Positions 51,055-60,410 of a stretch of DNA of 64,000 nt are shown piece after piece. The stretch comes from Pediococcus acidilactici DSM 20284 (GTDB lineage Bacteria; Bacillota; Bacilli; Lactobacillales; Lactobacillaceae): contig NZ_GL397067.1 in NCBI RefSeq assembly GCF_000146325.1, forward strand, positions 313,747-377,746. The letters run 5' to 3'. The notes under the pieces are model-generated. The model was not told the origin of the DNA. It saw nothing but the letters and a program-made list of their open reading frames with translations, and made no database searches. The position numbers and the translations under genes were made by a program. Within the stretch, counting starts at the first letter, position 1. Every line of letters begins with the position of its first letter.

Positions 51055-52038
51055 TTATCGTAATTGCCGCTCCGACAAGTCGGCTAACTTAGTAACCCCG
51101 AGCAATACCATTAGGCAGCGGAGTTGGTACTTCCAACGCTCAATTAGGTCGATGATTTCTTGGTCGTTGTGATGTAATAGCTGATGGAGGAAGTAGCCGG
51201 CAACGCCCACGTTGTCCGCTCCTAACGCAATACTTTTAATTACGTCAGCAGGGGTACGGATACCACCAGTTGCGGTGACCGATAGTCCTAATCCGTTAAC
51301 TTCTTTGAGCGATTCGACAGTGGTGAGCCCCAAATCAGTTAAAAAGGCGAAATCCTTTTCGGAACGCCGCGCGTTTTCAATTTGGACGAAGTTAGTACCG
51401 CCCTTACCACCAACATCAATGTACCGGACCCCGACGGATTGTAGTCGCAGAGCGTCCGCTCGGGTCATCCCCGCACCGACTGCTTTAACAACTACGGGGA
51501 CGCTCACAGCTGCTTGAATGGCTTTAATTTGTTCTAAATAGTTAAAACTGCGGTCGCCTTCTGGCATAACCAGTTCTTGCGCAACGTTAATATGTAATTG
51601 CAAAACGTCTGCGTCAAGCATGGCGACCGCTTTTTTGGCTGCCGCAACGCTAGCGTCCGCGCCTAAGTTAGCTAAGATCAGTCCGTGGGGATTTTCATTT
51701 CGAACTACTTGGAAGGTATCGGCTAATTCCGGATACTTTAGGGCCACTGATTGAGAGCCCACCGCCATTGCCAAACCAGTTTCACGAGCAATGGTAGCTA
51801 ATCGACGGTTAAGTTTCGCGGTCGTTGGGCTGCCACCAGTCATGGCTTGGATAAAGAAGGGGACTTCTATAGGAAGTCCTGCTAATTTAGTTTGGAGGCT
51901 AACGTCATCAATCCCCATTTCTGGTAAAGCGTTGGGGCGCAACTTAATTTCCGTAAAACCTGCATATGCGACGGGCTGGTAAAATTTTTCAGCGAGTGAG
52001 ACGTGTTCATCTTTACGGTGGGATTGAATATTTTTCAT
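51055..52038 (-). CDS. fni: Isopentenyl-diphosphate delta-isomerase, type 2
   Basis: This FMN- and NADPH-dependent enzyme interconverts IPP and DMAPP. The 327-residue protein starts with the RKDEHVSLAEKF motif, has FIQAMTGGS near residue 63, and a TIM-barrel flavin site (VGGKGGTN; TGGIRTPADV). It is the last gene of the mevalonate operon, supplying precursors to UppS. Confidence 0.94.
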   Translation of the reverse strand: MKNIQSHRKDEHVSLAEKFYQPVAYAGFTEIKLRPNALPEMGIDDVSLQTKLAGLPIEVPFFIQAMTGGSPTTAKLNRRLATIARETGLAMAVGSQSVALKYPELADTFQVVRNENPHGLILANLGADASVAAAKKAVAMLDADVLQLHINVAQELVMPEGDRSFNYLEQIKAIQAAVSVPVVVKAVGAGMTRADALRLQSVGVRYIDVGGKGGTNFVQIENARRSEKDFAFLTDLGLTTVESLKEVNGLGLSVTATGGIRTPADVIKSIALGADNVGVAGYFLHQLLHHNDQEIIDLIERWKYQLRCLMVLLGVTKLADLSERQLR

Positions 52039-52046
52039 AAGTACTC

Positions 52047-53129
52047 CTAACTCAATTCATCGATATCATGGACATCCAAATCTAATGGTTGAATATCTTC
52101 TTTTTGCCATTCGTTAATAATTTTTTCAGTATTATCATTTTCTTCGGTGATTACAATTCCACAATCTCCGCCACCAGCCCCAGAAGATTTTGCAGCTCCG
52201 CCGAATTGTTCAGCAATGTCGCATAAACTAGTTAGCGCAGGGGTTTCAATGGAAACGCCGCTTAATAAACTTAATTGTTGTAAGAGAAGCCGGTTGGCGG
52301 TAATTTGTTGCTTAATTAATTGGCTGTCACCGTTTTTAAATCCTTCGATCATTTTGCGCAAGCATTCTGCACTGTTTGCCAAGAACTCGTGGTAACTGTC
52401 GGTTTCTTGGTAACTGGTGGTGGCAACTTGGTCAACCAGATCCGAAGTGGAAGCTGGTGAGCCAGTCCAACCAATTAGTAGTTTTAAATCGGCGGGAGGA
52501 GTTAATAATTCAATCTTTAACTCGGGCCAAGGCGTCCGTAGAATCGTTCCTAAATCTTTAGTGCGCCGCATACTATTTAACCATTCGCGGTTGAAGGAGC
52601 GGTATGCAATCCATCCGCCATAAACACTTGCGGCGATGTCGCCTAGCGAACCATTTCCCTGAACGTCTAAATGGGCAATTGAAGCTAGCTTAAAAAGTAA
52701 CTTTTTGGTTAGGGGGATTTGGTAAAATTTGGCCAACGCCTTGATGGTAGCGACGGTGACGGCTGCTGAACTACCTAAACCATACTTTTTACCATCGCTG
52801 CTATCCAAGTCACTATTGATGTAGAGATTGTAAGTTCTTAGCTGACGGTGCATTAAAACCGCTAATTCTTCGGTGATGGAGATTGCCGCTAGAATATAGT
52901 GGTAAGGATTATCACGATTGTCAACTACCAATTGGCCGCCTTTACGACGCCAGGAGACCACGTTGTCATGATATTGCTTAGAGATGATGTTTCCAAAAGT
53001 TAACTCGCTAGGTTCAATACTAGCAGTAATAAATTGGTTCACCGCAACTAATACCGCACTGTTACCTGGTTCGACAATTGCGTATTCACCAGCAACGTAT
53101 AATTTTCCCGGAGCTTTTTGTGTTATCAA
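52047..53129 (-). CDS. mvaK2: Phosphomevalonate kinase
   Basis: This GHMP kinase makes mevalonate 5-diphosphate from phosphomevalonate. The 360-residue protein has APGKLYVAGEYAIVEPG at the start, the ATP loop YGLGSSAAVTVATIKA near residue 115, and the C-terminal KSSGAGGGDCGI. TTG 53129 sits behind AAAGGG. It lies 14 bases after mvaD, third in the operon. Confidence 0.94.
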   Translation of the reverse strand: MITQKAPGKLYVAGEYAIVEPGNSAVLVAVNQFITASIEPSELTFGNIISKQYHDNVVSWRRKGGQLVVDNRDNPYHYILAAISITEELAVLMHRQLRTYNLYINSDLDSSDGKKYGLGSSAAVTVATIKALAKFYQIPLTKKLLFKLASIAHLDVQGNGSLGDIAASVYGGWIAYRSFNREWLNSMRRTKDLGTILRTPWPELKIELLTPPADLKLLIGWTGSPASTSDLVDQVATTSYQETDSYHEFLANSAECLRKMIEGFKNGDSQLIKQQITANRLLLQQLSLLSGVSIETPALTSLCDIAEQFGGAAKSSGAGGGDCGIVITEENDNTEKIINEWQKEDIQPLDLDVHDIDELS

Positions 53130-53143
53130 TTTAAAAATCCCTT

Positions 53144-54139
53144 TCAGTTTTTTGAGAATTTAATTCCACTGCCTGGACGGGCAATGACTAATTGGCGTTC
53201 TTCAAAGTAATTCTTTAAAAAATTTCGAATCGCTAAAATGTCTTTGTTTTGGCATAGAACCTTCACATTCGGGCCCGCATCAATGGTGTAATAACATTCG
53301 ATGCCGTGTTCCTTTCGAAGCTGGGTAACGAGCCGGATGACTTTTAAGGTATCCGGCTGGAAGTAGGTAAATGCCGGAATGGCCGCAAGGGTGGTTGCGT
53401 GCATCATCATTGCACTATGCTCCGCTAGCTCCCCAATTTTGGTAAAGTCATTTTTCTTGACTGCAGCAAGCATTTCGGGGACCATGCGGTTAGATTCGGA
53501 TACCCACGTGGGATAAAAGGGAGAAGTTTCTACCGTTCGTTGCATCCCGTTAGTGCTTTTAATACTCTTTTGATGACTATTGACTACGACAGTAACCATG
53601 TTTAAATCAATATCTTTTTCATTGACCACTTGTTCGACAAAGGAAGATTCATGATCGCTGCCACGGTGCCAATGCACAATTCCGCCGAAGACTGAACGCG
53701 AAGCAGAACCAGAGCCCAACCGAGCAATTCGGGAAATGTTAGTTAGGTCATGTTCATCGCCTAAAGCATCCGCAGCGGCTCCAGCCAAAGCGGCCATTCC
53801 AGAAGCGGACGAAGCGAGCCCGGCTGAAGTCGGGACATGATTAAAAGACCGAATTTTTGCAAATCCAGGGTAATCATACTCTTCTTTTACGGCGTCAATT
53901 ACGCGATTAATTCGGGCCATATGTTTATAAGGCATTAAATTGCCATTTAACCAGAACTCATTGACCTTGTAATCTTCAGAGAAGTTAACGACGGTATCCG
54001 TATAAAACTCGTCTAAGGTCAACGATACGCTATCATTAGCGGGGATGATTAATTCAGAATCAACTTTTCCCCAATACTTAATTAGCGCAATGTTGGTATG
54101 TGCGCGGGCAAAGCCACGCTTCTTGTCGGTTGTCTTCAA
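53144..54139 (-). CDS. mvaD: Diphosphomevalonate decarboxylase
   Basis: This enzyme carries out ATP-dependent decarboxylation of mevalonate diphosphate to IPP. The 331-residue protein has the signature ARAHTNIALIKYWGK near residue 11, the ATP loop TSAGLASSASGMAAL near 108, and the C-terminal TIDAGPNVKVL. The start is TTG 54139, behind AGGAG. It is the second gene of the operon. Confidence 0.95.
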   Translation of the reverse strand: MKTTDKKRGFARAHTNIALIKYWGKVDSELIIPANDSVSLTLDEFYTDTVVNFSEDYKVNEFWLNGNLMPYKHMARINRVIDAVKEEYDYPGFAKIRSFNHVPTSAGLASSASGMAALAGAAADALGDEHDLTNISRIARLGSGSASRSVFGGIVHWHRGSDHESSFVEQVVNEKDIDLNMVTVVVNSHQKSIKSTNGMQRTVETSPFYPTWVSESNRMVPEMLAAVKKNDFTKIGELAEHSAMMMHATTLAAIPAFTYFQPDTLKVIRLVTQLRKEHGIECYYTIDAGPNVKVLCQNKDILAIRNFLKNYFEERQLVIARPGSGIKFSKN

Positions 54140-54154
54140 AACTAAAATCTACTC

Positions 54155-55075
54155 CTATAATTTTTCAATCCAAGTGGCAGTTGCTCCAGCTTTGCGTAAT
54201 TGAGCGCTAACGTTTTCTGCCGCTTGGGCATCGGAAACTAAGGAAATTACACAGCCACCTAGCCCGCCACCGGTTAATTTACTGCCTAAAGCACCGGATT
54301 GGTTAGCCGCTTGGATTAATTTTTCGACTGCCGGATGGCTAACTCCTAGCTGACGGAGACAAGCTTGCGCGTTATTCATAATGTCACCTAAAGCTAAAGA
54401 ATCATCATCCTTTAGGGCAGTTGCAGTTTGACTAGTTAATTCTCCCAATTTTTCAATCAAAAGTCTACTATCATTATCGATACGTAGCTTGTTTTTAACA
54501 ATGTTAACGGCTTCGCCAGTCTTTCCTTTAATTCCGGAATCACTGATCACTAAGTAGCCGTTAAAATTAATTGGCAAAGCTTTAATGGTCCCATCTCGTT
54601 TAAACCAAATTGGTCGGTCTGCGCTGGCGGTTGCCGAATCAAGGCCGCTAGGGTTACCATGGATAATCTTTTCGGAAATATTAACCGTTTTTAATAGCTT
54701 GTTTTTAGTTAAGGGACGGTCAAAAAAGGCGTACATGGCGCGTACAATTGCTACGGCAGTGGAAGCCGAAGAACCCATCCCCCGTTCAGCTGGAATTTGG
54801 CTGTCAATATCTAATAACAATCCATAATGTGGCTTTCCTAACGTAGTTAAAGTTTGGTTAATCAGCTGCTTGATTCCCAACAAATTACTATGAATATCAT
54901 TTAAGAAGCCATTAAAATAGCGACTCCGTATTTGAATGTCGCCAGGGATGGATTGTATTTTTACGGTTGTTTTTACGTTACGGATGGGAAGGGCAATCGC
55001 GGGCTGATTATACACCACACTGTGTTCACCCATTAAAATAATTTTTGCGTTACTAGTTTTAATTACCTCTTTCAC
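54155..55075 (-). CDS. mvk: Mevalonate kinase
   Basis: This GHMP kinase phosphorylates mevalonate, the first committed step after HMG-CoA reductase. The 306-residue protein has KIILMGEHSVVYNQPAIALP near residue 11, the ATP loop ERGMGSSASTAVAI near 94, and GSKLTGGGLGGCV near 270. GTG 55075 follows GGAGGAG closely. It is the first gene of the mvk-mvaD-mvaK2-fni operon; a minus-strand TATCAT about 40 bases upstream may be its -10. Confidence 0.95.
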   Translation of the reverse strand: MKEVIKTSNAKIILMGEHSVVYNQPAIALPIRNVKTTVKIQSIPGDIQIRSRYFNGFLNDIHSNLLGIKQLINQTLTTLGKPHYGLLLDIDSQIPAERGMGSSASTAVAIVRAMYAFFDRPLTKNKLLKTVNISEKIIHGNPSGLDSATASADRPIWFKRDGTIKALPINFNGYLVISDSGIKGKTGEAVNIVKNKLRIDNDSRLLIEKLGELTSQTATALKDDDSLALGDIMNNAQACLRQLGVSHPAVEKLIQAANQSGALGSKLTGGGLGGCVISLVSDAQAAENVSAQLRKAGATATWIEKL

Positions 55076-55151
55076 GATGCTCCTCCTTTTTGGCCTAAAG
55101 TAAATGATACTCTAAATCAGAGGATTTTTCGATGTAGAGAAGGTAAACATT

Positions 55152-55160
55152 TGGTAAAAT
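55152..55160 (+). promoter_or_regulatory. Extended -10 promoter of dinG-ypmB-dnaD
   Basis: TGG-TAAAAT is identical to the element upstream of uppS and lacks a good -35. It shares the divergent region with the mevalonate operon promoter. Confidence 0.5.
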
Positions 55161-55193
55161 TAGTAATTAGAGACTAAGGTTGGAGATTTAGTA

Positions 55194-57977
55194 ATGAAAA
55201 AAACAAGGTATGCTGTTGTAGATTTAGAAACAACCGGTACGGGATCGGTTGAAGAAAGTCGAATTATTCAAATTGGCTGTGCTTTTATTGAAGGCGACCA
55301 AATTACTGAAACTTATCAAACAAAAATTAACCCGCAGATGACGATTCCTAAGCGAATTTCACGATTAACGGGGATCACGGATCAACAAGTTCGCCAGGCC
55401 CCTAAGTTTGCAGATGTGGCGGATAAAATCTATCAAAAATTAGCGGGCACGGTGTTCGTAGCGCACAACGTCAATTTTGATTTTCCGTTCTTAAATCGAG
55501 AATTGGTGCGTAGCGGGTACCCAGAATTAGACTTAAAAGCGATTGATACCGTTACGTTAAGCCAGGTTCTTTTTTCGCGTACCCGTGGTTATCGGTTACG
55601 GGATTTAACTAATTATTTACACATCGAACACGACGACCCGCACTCGGCAGATAGCGATGCCGTGGCAACCGCACATTTATTCTTGAAAATTAAAGCTGCG
55701 TTAAGCGAATTGCCAATCGTTACCTTAGAGCAGTTAGTTAAATTAGGTGACCAACTACCTTTACAAACCGCAACGATTTTAGAAGCGGCGTTGCAAAAAA
55801 GCAAACGGCATCCCAATAAGTTGCCGGATGACTTATTAGTGGTTGACGGATTGGCAATTAAACGACCCGCTCCCTTAAATACGGGTGAAGAGGTTAACGT
55901 AAAAAAAGAAGCCTATCCACAGACTAAGCGAAGCAAAATAAAATTGTACAACAAGACGTTAAAGTGGCGTAAGAGTCAAGCAACCTTAATGAACTATGTT
56001 TACCAACAGTTTAGTCAAGAAAACGAAGAAAGAAACATCGTTGTTGAAGCTCCTACGGGGATGGGCAAAACGTTAGGGTACTTGCTTCCCCTTAGTTATG
56101 TGGGGCGGCAGCGCGCGCGTAAAGTGGTGATTAGCGTTCCCACTACCGTTTTACAGAACCAAGTTCTTAAGGTAGGTAAGGAGCAGCTAAATCCGCTTTT
56201 GAGATACCCCCGGCAATTTGCGGTATTAAAGGGTAGCAGCAATTATTTGAATTTAGATTTGTTTGCCAAAAAAATTGCCACTCCAACGGAACTAAGTAAG
56301 GATAGCCGGTTGTTAGCAATGAAAATTTTAGTTTGGCTTACCACCACAGAGACTGGTGATTTCGATGAAATTAATTACCACGTTGGTTTTGGCAATAGTA
56401 TTGATCAATTTCGCCATGCGGGGGCAACCGTATTATCTGCACAATCGCCGTTTTACAGTTATGATTTTTATCGGCGCGCTAAAACCAAGTTAAAGTTTGC
56501 TGATTTCATTATTACTAACCATGCTTACTTGGCACATCACAGTGCAAAGTTTAACGTGCAGGAGCGGGCGCCATACTTAGTGATTGACGAAGCTCAGCAT
56601 TTTGCACAGGAATTAGCTAATTTAAATCAACAATATTTAGACTTAAATGAATTGATGATGGAAGCGCATCGGTTAGTTAGCCGATTATTAATGAACCACC
56701 ATGATAACCTAATGCGTTCGGTAATGAAGCATCCGTTGGCTGGTTTTCATATTCGCCGGTTCGTTAATAGCCTAGAAAAAATCAACCGGCTAATTTCCCA
56801 AATTCAAGGGAATTTGTATGAACATTTTGTTCAACGGCAAAAAGTGGAACTGGTTGAAAATCAACCAGCTGAAATTGCAATCGACGAAGCTACTATTCAG
56901 CAGCTAAATCAAAACGAGTTTAATGCGCTCACCCAAGAACTTGCTAACACCTTTATTGAATTTGACACACTGGACCGGTATTTCAAACAACATGACTTAG
57001 GTTCGGTAACCAACGAAGCCTGGCGACAAATCGGGGCGTTTCAAGGTAACCTAACTAAGTTTTACGACGCGATTCGCGACTTGAAAAATGATTCCGCGCA
57101 AAGTTACTACTGGATTACGCTAGGCCCTAATCACGATGCTGGTAGTATCCGAATTGGCCGGGGAGTAGTTAATCCTGGAGAATTTTACCAAAAAGAAATC
57201 GTGCCAGCATTTGCTCAAATTTTGTTAATCGGTGGTACACTATTTGTTGGTAATCATCGAGATTATTTCTTAGACAAGTACGCCTTAACCAAGGAAAATG
57301 CAATTATTCGTTCCTTTAACACGGGGGTAAACTTTGCAAAACAACTTGACTTTGAAGTTTTAGATTCTAGTTTTACGCTGGATCCGGACACCTCGCCGAA
57401 AGCTTACGAGCGCTTTTTGGCCAACGCAATCGTGGAATTAACGGAAGACGTTAACCGGCAAACTTTAGTACTTTTTAATTCGTTAGATACCATTGAGAAG
57501 GTATATACTAGGATGATGCAGGAACATCCTGAGCGCTCCCGTAAAATCTTGGCTCAGGGCGTGCATGGTTCTCGTGCTAAGATTATCCGAGAGTTTAACG
57601 ATGAGGATAACGCAATCCTGTTAGGTGCGGCGTCATTTTGGGAGGGAATTGACTTTCCTGGTGACCGTTTAGAGTACCTAATTGTGACCCGGCTTCCATT
57701 TCGTTCGCCAGGTGATAAGCTAGTTCAACTAGCCGCTAAGCGGGCACGAAATCCGTTCCGGCAATTTACGTTGCCAGACGCGTTATTAACTTTCAAGCAG
57801 GGCCTAGGACGAGTAATTCGCAATAGCGATGATACCGGAGCAGTCGTGATGTTAGATAATCGGATTATGAAACGTCGTTACGGCAAGCAATTTATCCATC
57901 AGCTGCCTAACGGAGTAGAAGCCCACTATGGCAAAATTGATGAGATTAAAACAAGGGTCGCTGACTTTTTTAAGTAG
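55194..57977 (+). CDS. dinG: DinG-type helicase with N-terminal 3'-5' exonuclease domain
   Basis: This 927-residue protein joins a DnaQ-like exonuclease to an XPD/DinG superfamily 2 helicase, as in Firmicutes. The exonuclease has VVDLETTG near residue 8 and VFVAHNVNFDFPFL near 91. The helicase has Walker A APTGMGKT (about 286), a DEAQ box (about 465) and the C-terminal motifs LGAASFWEGIDFPGD and QGLGRVIRNSDD. The four iron-sulfur cysteines of Gram-negative DinG are not apparent, as usual for this group. The probable role is processing of DNA repair intermediates. Confidence 0.93.
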   Translation: MKKTRYAVVDLETTGTGSVEESRIIQIGCAFIEGDQITETYQTKINPQMTIPKRISRLTGITDQQVRQAPKFADVADKIYQKLAGTVFVAHNVNFDFPFLNRELVRSGYPELDLKAIDTVTLSQVLFSRTRGYRLRDLTNYLHIEHDDPHSADSDAVATAHLFLKIKAALSELPIVTLEQLVKLGDQLPLQTATILEAALQKSKRHPNKLPDDLLVVDGLAIKRPAPLNTGEEVNVKKEAYPQTKRSKIKLYNKTLKWRKSQATLMNYVYQQFSQENEERNIVVEAPTGMGKTLGYLLPLSYVGRQRARKVVISVPTTVLQNQVLKVGKEQLNPLLRYPRQFAVLKGSSNYLNLDLFAKKIATPTELSKDSRLLAMKILVWLTTTETGDFDEINYHVGFGNSIDQFRHAGATVLSAQSPFYSYDFYRRAKTKLKFADFIITNHAYLAHHSAKFNVQERAPYLVIDEAQHFAQELANLNQQYLDLNELMMEAHRLVSRLLMNHHDNLMRSVMKHPLAGFHIRRFVNSLEKINRLISQIQGNLYEHFVQRQKVELVENQPAEIAIDEATIQQLNQNEFNALTQELANTFIEFDTLDRYFKQHDLGSVTNEAWRQIGAFQGNLTKFYDAIRDLKNDSAQSYYWITLGPNHDAGSIRIGRGVVNPGEFYQKEIVPAFAQILLIGGTLFVGNHRDYFLDKYALTKENAIIRSFNTGVNFAKQLDFEVLDSSFTLDPDTSPKAYERFLANAIVELTEDVNRQTLVLFNSLDTIEKVYTRMMQEHPERSRKILAQGVHGSRAKIIREFNDEDNAILLGAASFWEGIDFPGDRLEYLIVTRLPFRSPGDKLVQLAAKRARNPFRQFTLPDALLTFKQGLGRVIRNSDDTGAVVMLDNRIMKRRYGKQFIHQLPNGVEAHYGKIDEIKTRVADFFK

Positions 57978-58007
57978 TCCCGTTGTTTATGTTAGTTGAG
58001 GAAGATT

Positions 58008-58499
58008 ATGAAAAAAGGTAGACTTAAACATCCATTTTTGCTGATAACTTTTATTGTACTTGCAACAATTATTGGTTCAGCTGTGATTATTTTTAATGAG
58101 ATTAACCAACCCATTCGGGGGGATACCCGCGTAGCAAAAACGATTGCGCTAGACAATACTGACTTGACCAAAGTTGATCGGGTAACGCGATTTGTTTATA
58201 ACCAAACCGAGTACACAGTTTCTGGTGCAAAAAAAGACGGCACTAACATCTTTGTGGTAATTGCTGATCATGGAAAGAAAATCACGGTATACCCTCAATC
58301 AGCTGGAGTGTCGGAACAGGCCGCAATTAAAACTGTTGAGCAAGATTCTGCGTTAAAAGAAATTACGTCCAGCCGATTTGGGATTGTTAAAAAACGTCCG
58401 GTGTGGATGATTTCGTACATTAACCAGAAGGACCATTTAGTCATTAAACTAATTGACTTTAAAACTGGACAAGAAATCAAGCACGTATCCACGTACTAA
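58008..58499 (+). CDS. ypmB: YpmB-like membrane protein (DUF5590)
   Basis: This 163-residue protein has one N-terminal membrane segment (residues about 10-30) and an extracytoplasmic alpha/beta part, the layout of YpmB. ATG 58008 follows GAGGAAG. The function is unknown, but the dinG-ypmB-...-dnaD order is conserved in Bacilli, which supports the call. The aspB and asnS genes found there in Bacillus are absent. Confidence 0.82.
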   Translation: MKKGRLKHPFLLITFIVLATIIGSAVIIFNEINQPIRGDTRVAKTIALDNTDLTKVDRVTRFVYNQTEYTVSGAKKDGTNIFVVIADHGKKITVYPQSAGVSEQAAIKTVEQDSALKEITSSRFGIVKKRPVWMISYINQKDHLVIKLIDFKTGQEIKHVSTY

Positions 58500-58513
58500 G
58501 TTAAGGAGCAAAT

Positions 58514-59230
58514 ATGCAAGACGTATTGTTGAAGTTATTACAGGACGGAAACACTAGCATTCCTAATTTTTTGTTAGATAATTATGCAAAGTTGGGGATG
58601 ACTAACAACGAATTTTTACTATATTTACAAATTAAGAAAGAACAATCGCGGGGAAATGGGTTCCCGCCGATGGATAAACTTGCCACGAGTTTAGGCATTG
58701 ACAGTCAAACCCTATTTGCAACCATCCAATCTTTACAAGACAAAAAGATGTTGGAAATTAAGCAAAGACGGGATGGACAGGGTCAGCTAACTGATTTTTA
58801 TGATTTTAGTTTGTTTTACCAAAAGTTAATTGCCCTCTTAGATGGAAAGGCGACTCAAGAGGTAGCAACTCAAACGCAAGAGAAAACCAATAGCATTTAT
58901 GACCAGATTCAAGTAGAATTTGGGCGAGCATTGTCACCGATTGAGATTGAGACGATTGCCCAATGGGTCGATACGGATCACTTTTCGCCGGAATTAATCC
59001 GGTTAGCTTTAAAAGAAGCGGTTTTAAATCAAGCGTATAACTTGAAATATATGGATCGGATTTTATTGAATTGGCAACAACGAAACCTCACCACGGCGGC
59101 TCAGGTAGAAAGTAGTCTCAAGCAGCGCCCGCATGGTGAAGCGGAAAATAGTTCCAAGGCCACCAAAAATAAAGCCTCAAATGTATATATTCCGCTAATT
59201 AAACTTACCGATAACCAAGATAATAAATAA
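58514..59230 (+). CDS. dnaD: DnaD-like replication initiation protein
   Basis: DnaD acts with DnaB and DnaI in loading the helicase at origins and restart sites. The 238-residue protein has an N-terminal winged-helix domain (MTNNEFLLYLQIKKEQ; LATSLGIDSQTLFATIQSL). The DnaB_2 C-terminal domain shows IQVEFGRALSPIEIETIAQW and KYMDRILLNWQQRNL. SD AAGGAG precedes ATG 58514. The expected neighbour nth is missing; an IS element starts about 10 bases after the stop. Confidence 0.92.
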   Translation: MQDVLLKLLQDGNTSIPNFLLDNYAKLGMTNNEFLLYLQIKKEQSRGNGFPPMDKLATSLGIDSQTLFATIQSLQDKKMLEIKQRRDGQGQLTDFYDFSLFYQKLIALLDGKATQEVATQTQEKTNSIYDQIQVEFGRALSPIEIETIAQWVDTDHFSPELIRLALKEAVLNQAYNLKYMDRILLNWQQRNLTTAAQVESSLKQRPHGEAENSSKATKNKASNVYIPLIKLTDNQDNK

Positions 59231-59366
59231 ATGTATAAAAAGAGAGTGGGACAAAAGTCGGGTAGTTTGCGAGCATTAACTAAAAATTGACCATGATGTG
59301 ATAATCCCTTTATGGTTGTCAGATGAAATAACATAATTCATCTGATAATCATGGAGGGATTTTTGA

Positions 59367-60041
59367 ATGTCTAGATCTAAGTACACAGCATTAGAAAAAT
59401 TAAATTTTATAAATGAATTTAACCAATCGAATATTAGTCAAAGAGCATTTGCTAAATATCATGGTCTTCGAAGAAGCACTTTTAAGGATTGGTTAATACG
59501 CTACGAAACCTTTGGTATTAAAGGTCTGATGGAAGTTAAAAAAAACAATAAATATTCCACTGACTTTAAGTACACAGCGGTTATGGCATATTTGAATGGT
59601 GAAGGTACCCTTAGTGAATTAATGAGTAAATTTGGATTACGTTCATGTAAGCAACTAATTGACTGGATTAACAAGTATAATGAGGATAAAACTTTAACGG
59701 CTACGCCGTTTAGGAAGAAGGTCCCCGTTATGAGTCGTAAGACAACTTTTGAAGAGCGAATAGAAATTGTCGAGTGGATTACCAAAGGTAAACATTCGTA
59801 TGCCGAAGCAGCTGAGCACTTTAAGGTATCATACCAACAAGTTCGCTCATGGGTTATCAAAGCTCAAACTGGTGGTTATGAAAGCCTCGCAGATAATCGT
59901 GGGCATCGTAAACCAACTACAGAATTAACCGAAACAGATAAATTAAAGCGCGAAAATCGGCAACTCAAGGCACAATTAGCTGAGAAAAAAATACTTGAAG
60001 AATTCGTAAAAAAATACATGGAACTTCAGCGCAGGGGGTGA
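59367..60041 (+). CDS. IS3-family transposase OrfA
   Basis: This DNA-binding protein has 224 residues. It contains two helix-turn-helix units (SQRAFAKYHGLRRSTFKDWL near residue 20; YAEAAEHFKVSYQQVRSWV near 145) and a C-terminal leucine-zipper-like coiled coil (LKRENRQLKAQLAEKKILEEF). ATG 59367 follows GGAGGG. A slippery A-AAA-AAA in the correct frame (60008-60014) would allow the -1 shift that makes the OrfAB transposase in this family. OrfB is truncated, so OrfA here can only bind ends or inhibit. Confidence 0.88.
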   Translation: MSRSKYTALEKLNFINEFNQSNISQRAFAKYHGLRRSTFKDWLIRYETFGIKGLMEVKKNNKYSTDFKYTAVMAYLNGEGTLSELMSKFGLRSCKQLIDWINKYNEDKTLTATPFRKKVPVMSRKTTFEERIEIVEWITKGKHSYAEAAEHFKVSYQQVRSWVIKAQTGGYESLADNRGHRKPTTELTETDKLKRENRQLKAQLAEKKILEEFVKKYMELQRRG

Positions 60042-60253
60042 AAAAGCAACATCGGTTGATTTATCAAGCAATTAAAGAAATCAGTCAATATCACTTTGGA
60101 GCAGTATCGCTTCTTTTGAGGAATGCAGGTTTAAGCCGACAGGCTTATTATAAATTTCTAAAACGCAAAGAAACGGCCTCACTCCAGATGAATACTGGAA
60201 TGAAGCCGTTTAGTAAGCCGCCTAATTTTATATTATTTCATCTGTCAACTTGA
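60038..60253 (+). pseudogene. IS3-family transposase OrfB remnant
   Basis: It starts at GTG 60038, overlapping orfA by four bases. The first ~43 residues (KKQHRLIYQAIKEISQY, LLRNAGLSRQAYYKFLK) are the normal OrfB N-terminus. After AAACGCAAAG (about 60170) the sequence jumps, in another frame, to codons 60178-60213 reading LTPDEYWNEAV-stop, which looks like an OrfB C-terminus. The catalytic DDE domain, usually over 200 residues, is gone. Confidence 0.85.
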
Positions 60254-60366
60254 CAGGGCCTAGTACATGATGCCTGAATTTGGCATCATGGCCAATTTTT
60301 TGTTAAGCGGAACAAACTGACTTTTGGTACACGTTTTGGCTCTATTGAAGCCAAAACGCCAAAATA

Positions 60367-60410
60367 AAAACGATTCATGAAGCTTAACTTCATGAATCGT
60401 TTTTTATTTA
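60367..60410. terminator. Long perfect hairpin beside pbp1A
   Basis: AAAAACGATTCATGAAG pairs perfectly with CTTCATGAATCGTTTTT around CTTAA, with T/A runs on both sides, so it can terminate in both directions. It probably is the native terminator between the dnaD side and convergent pbp1A. Confidence 0.88.
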
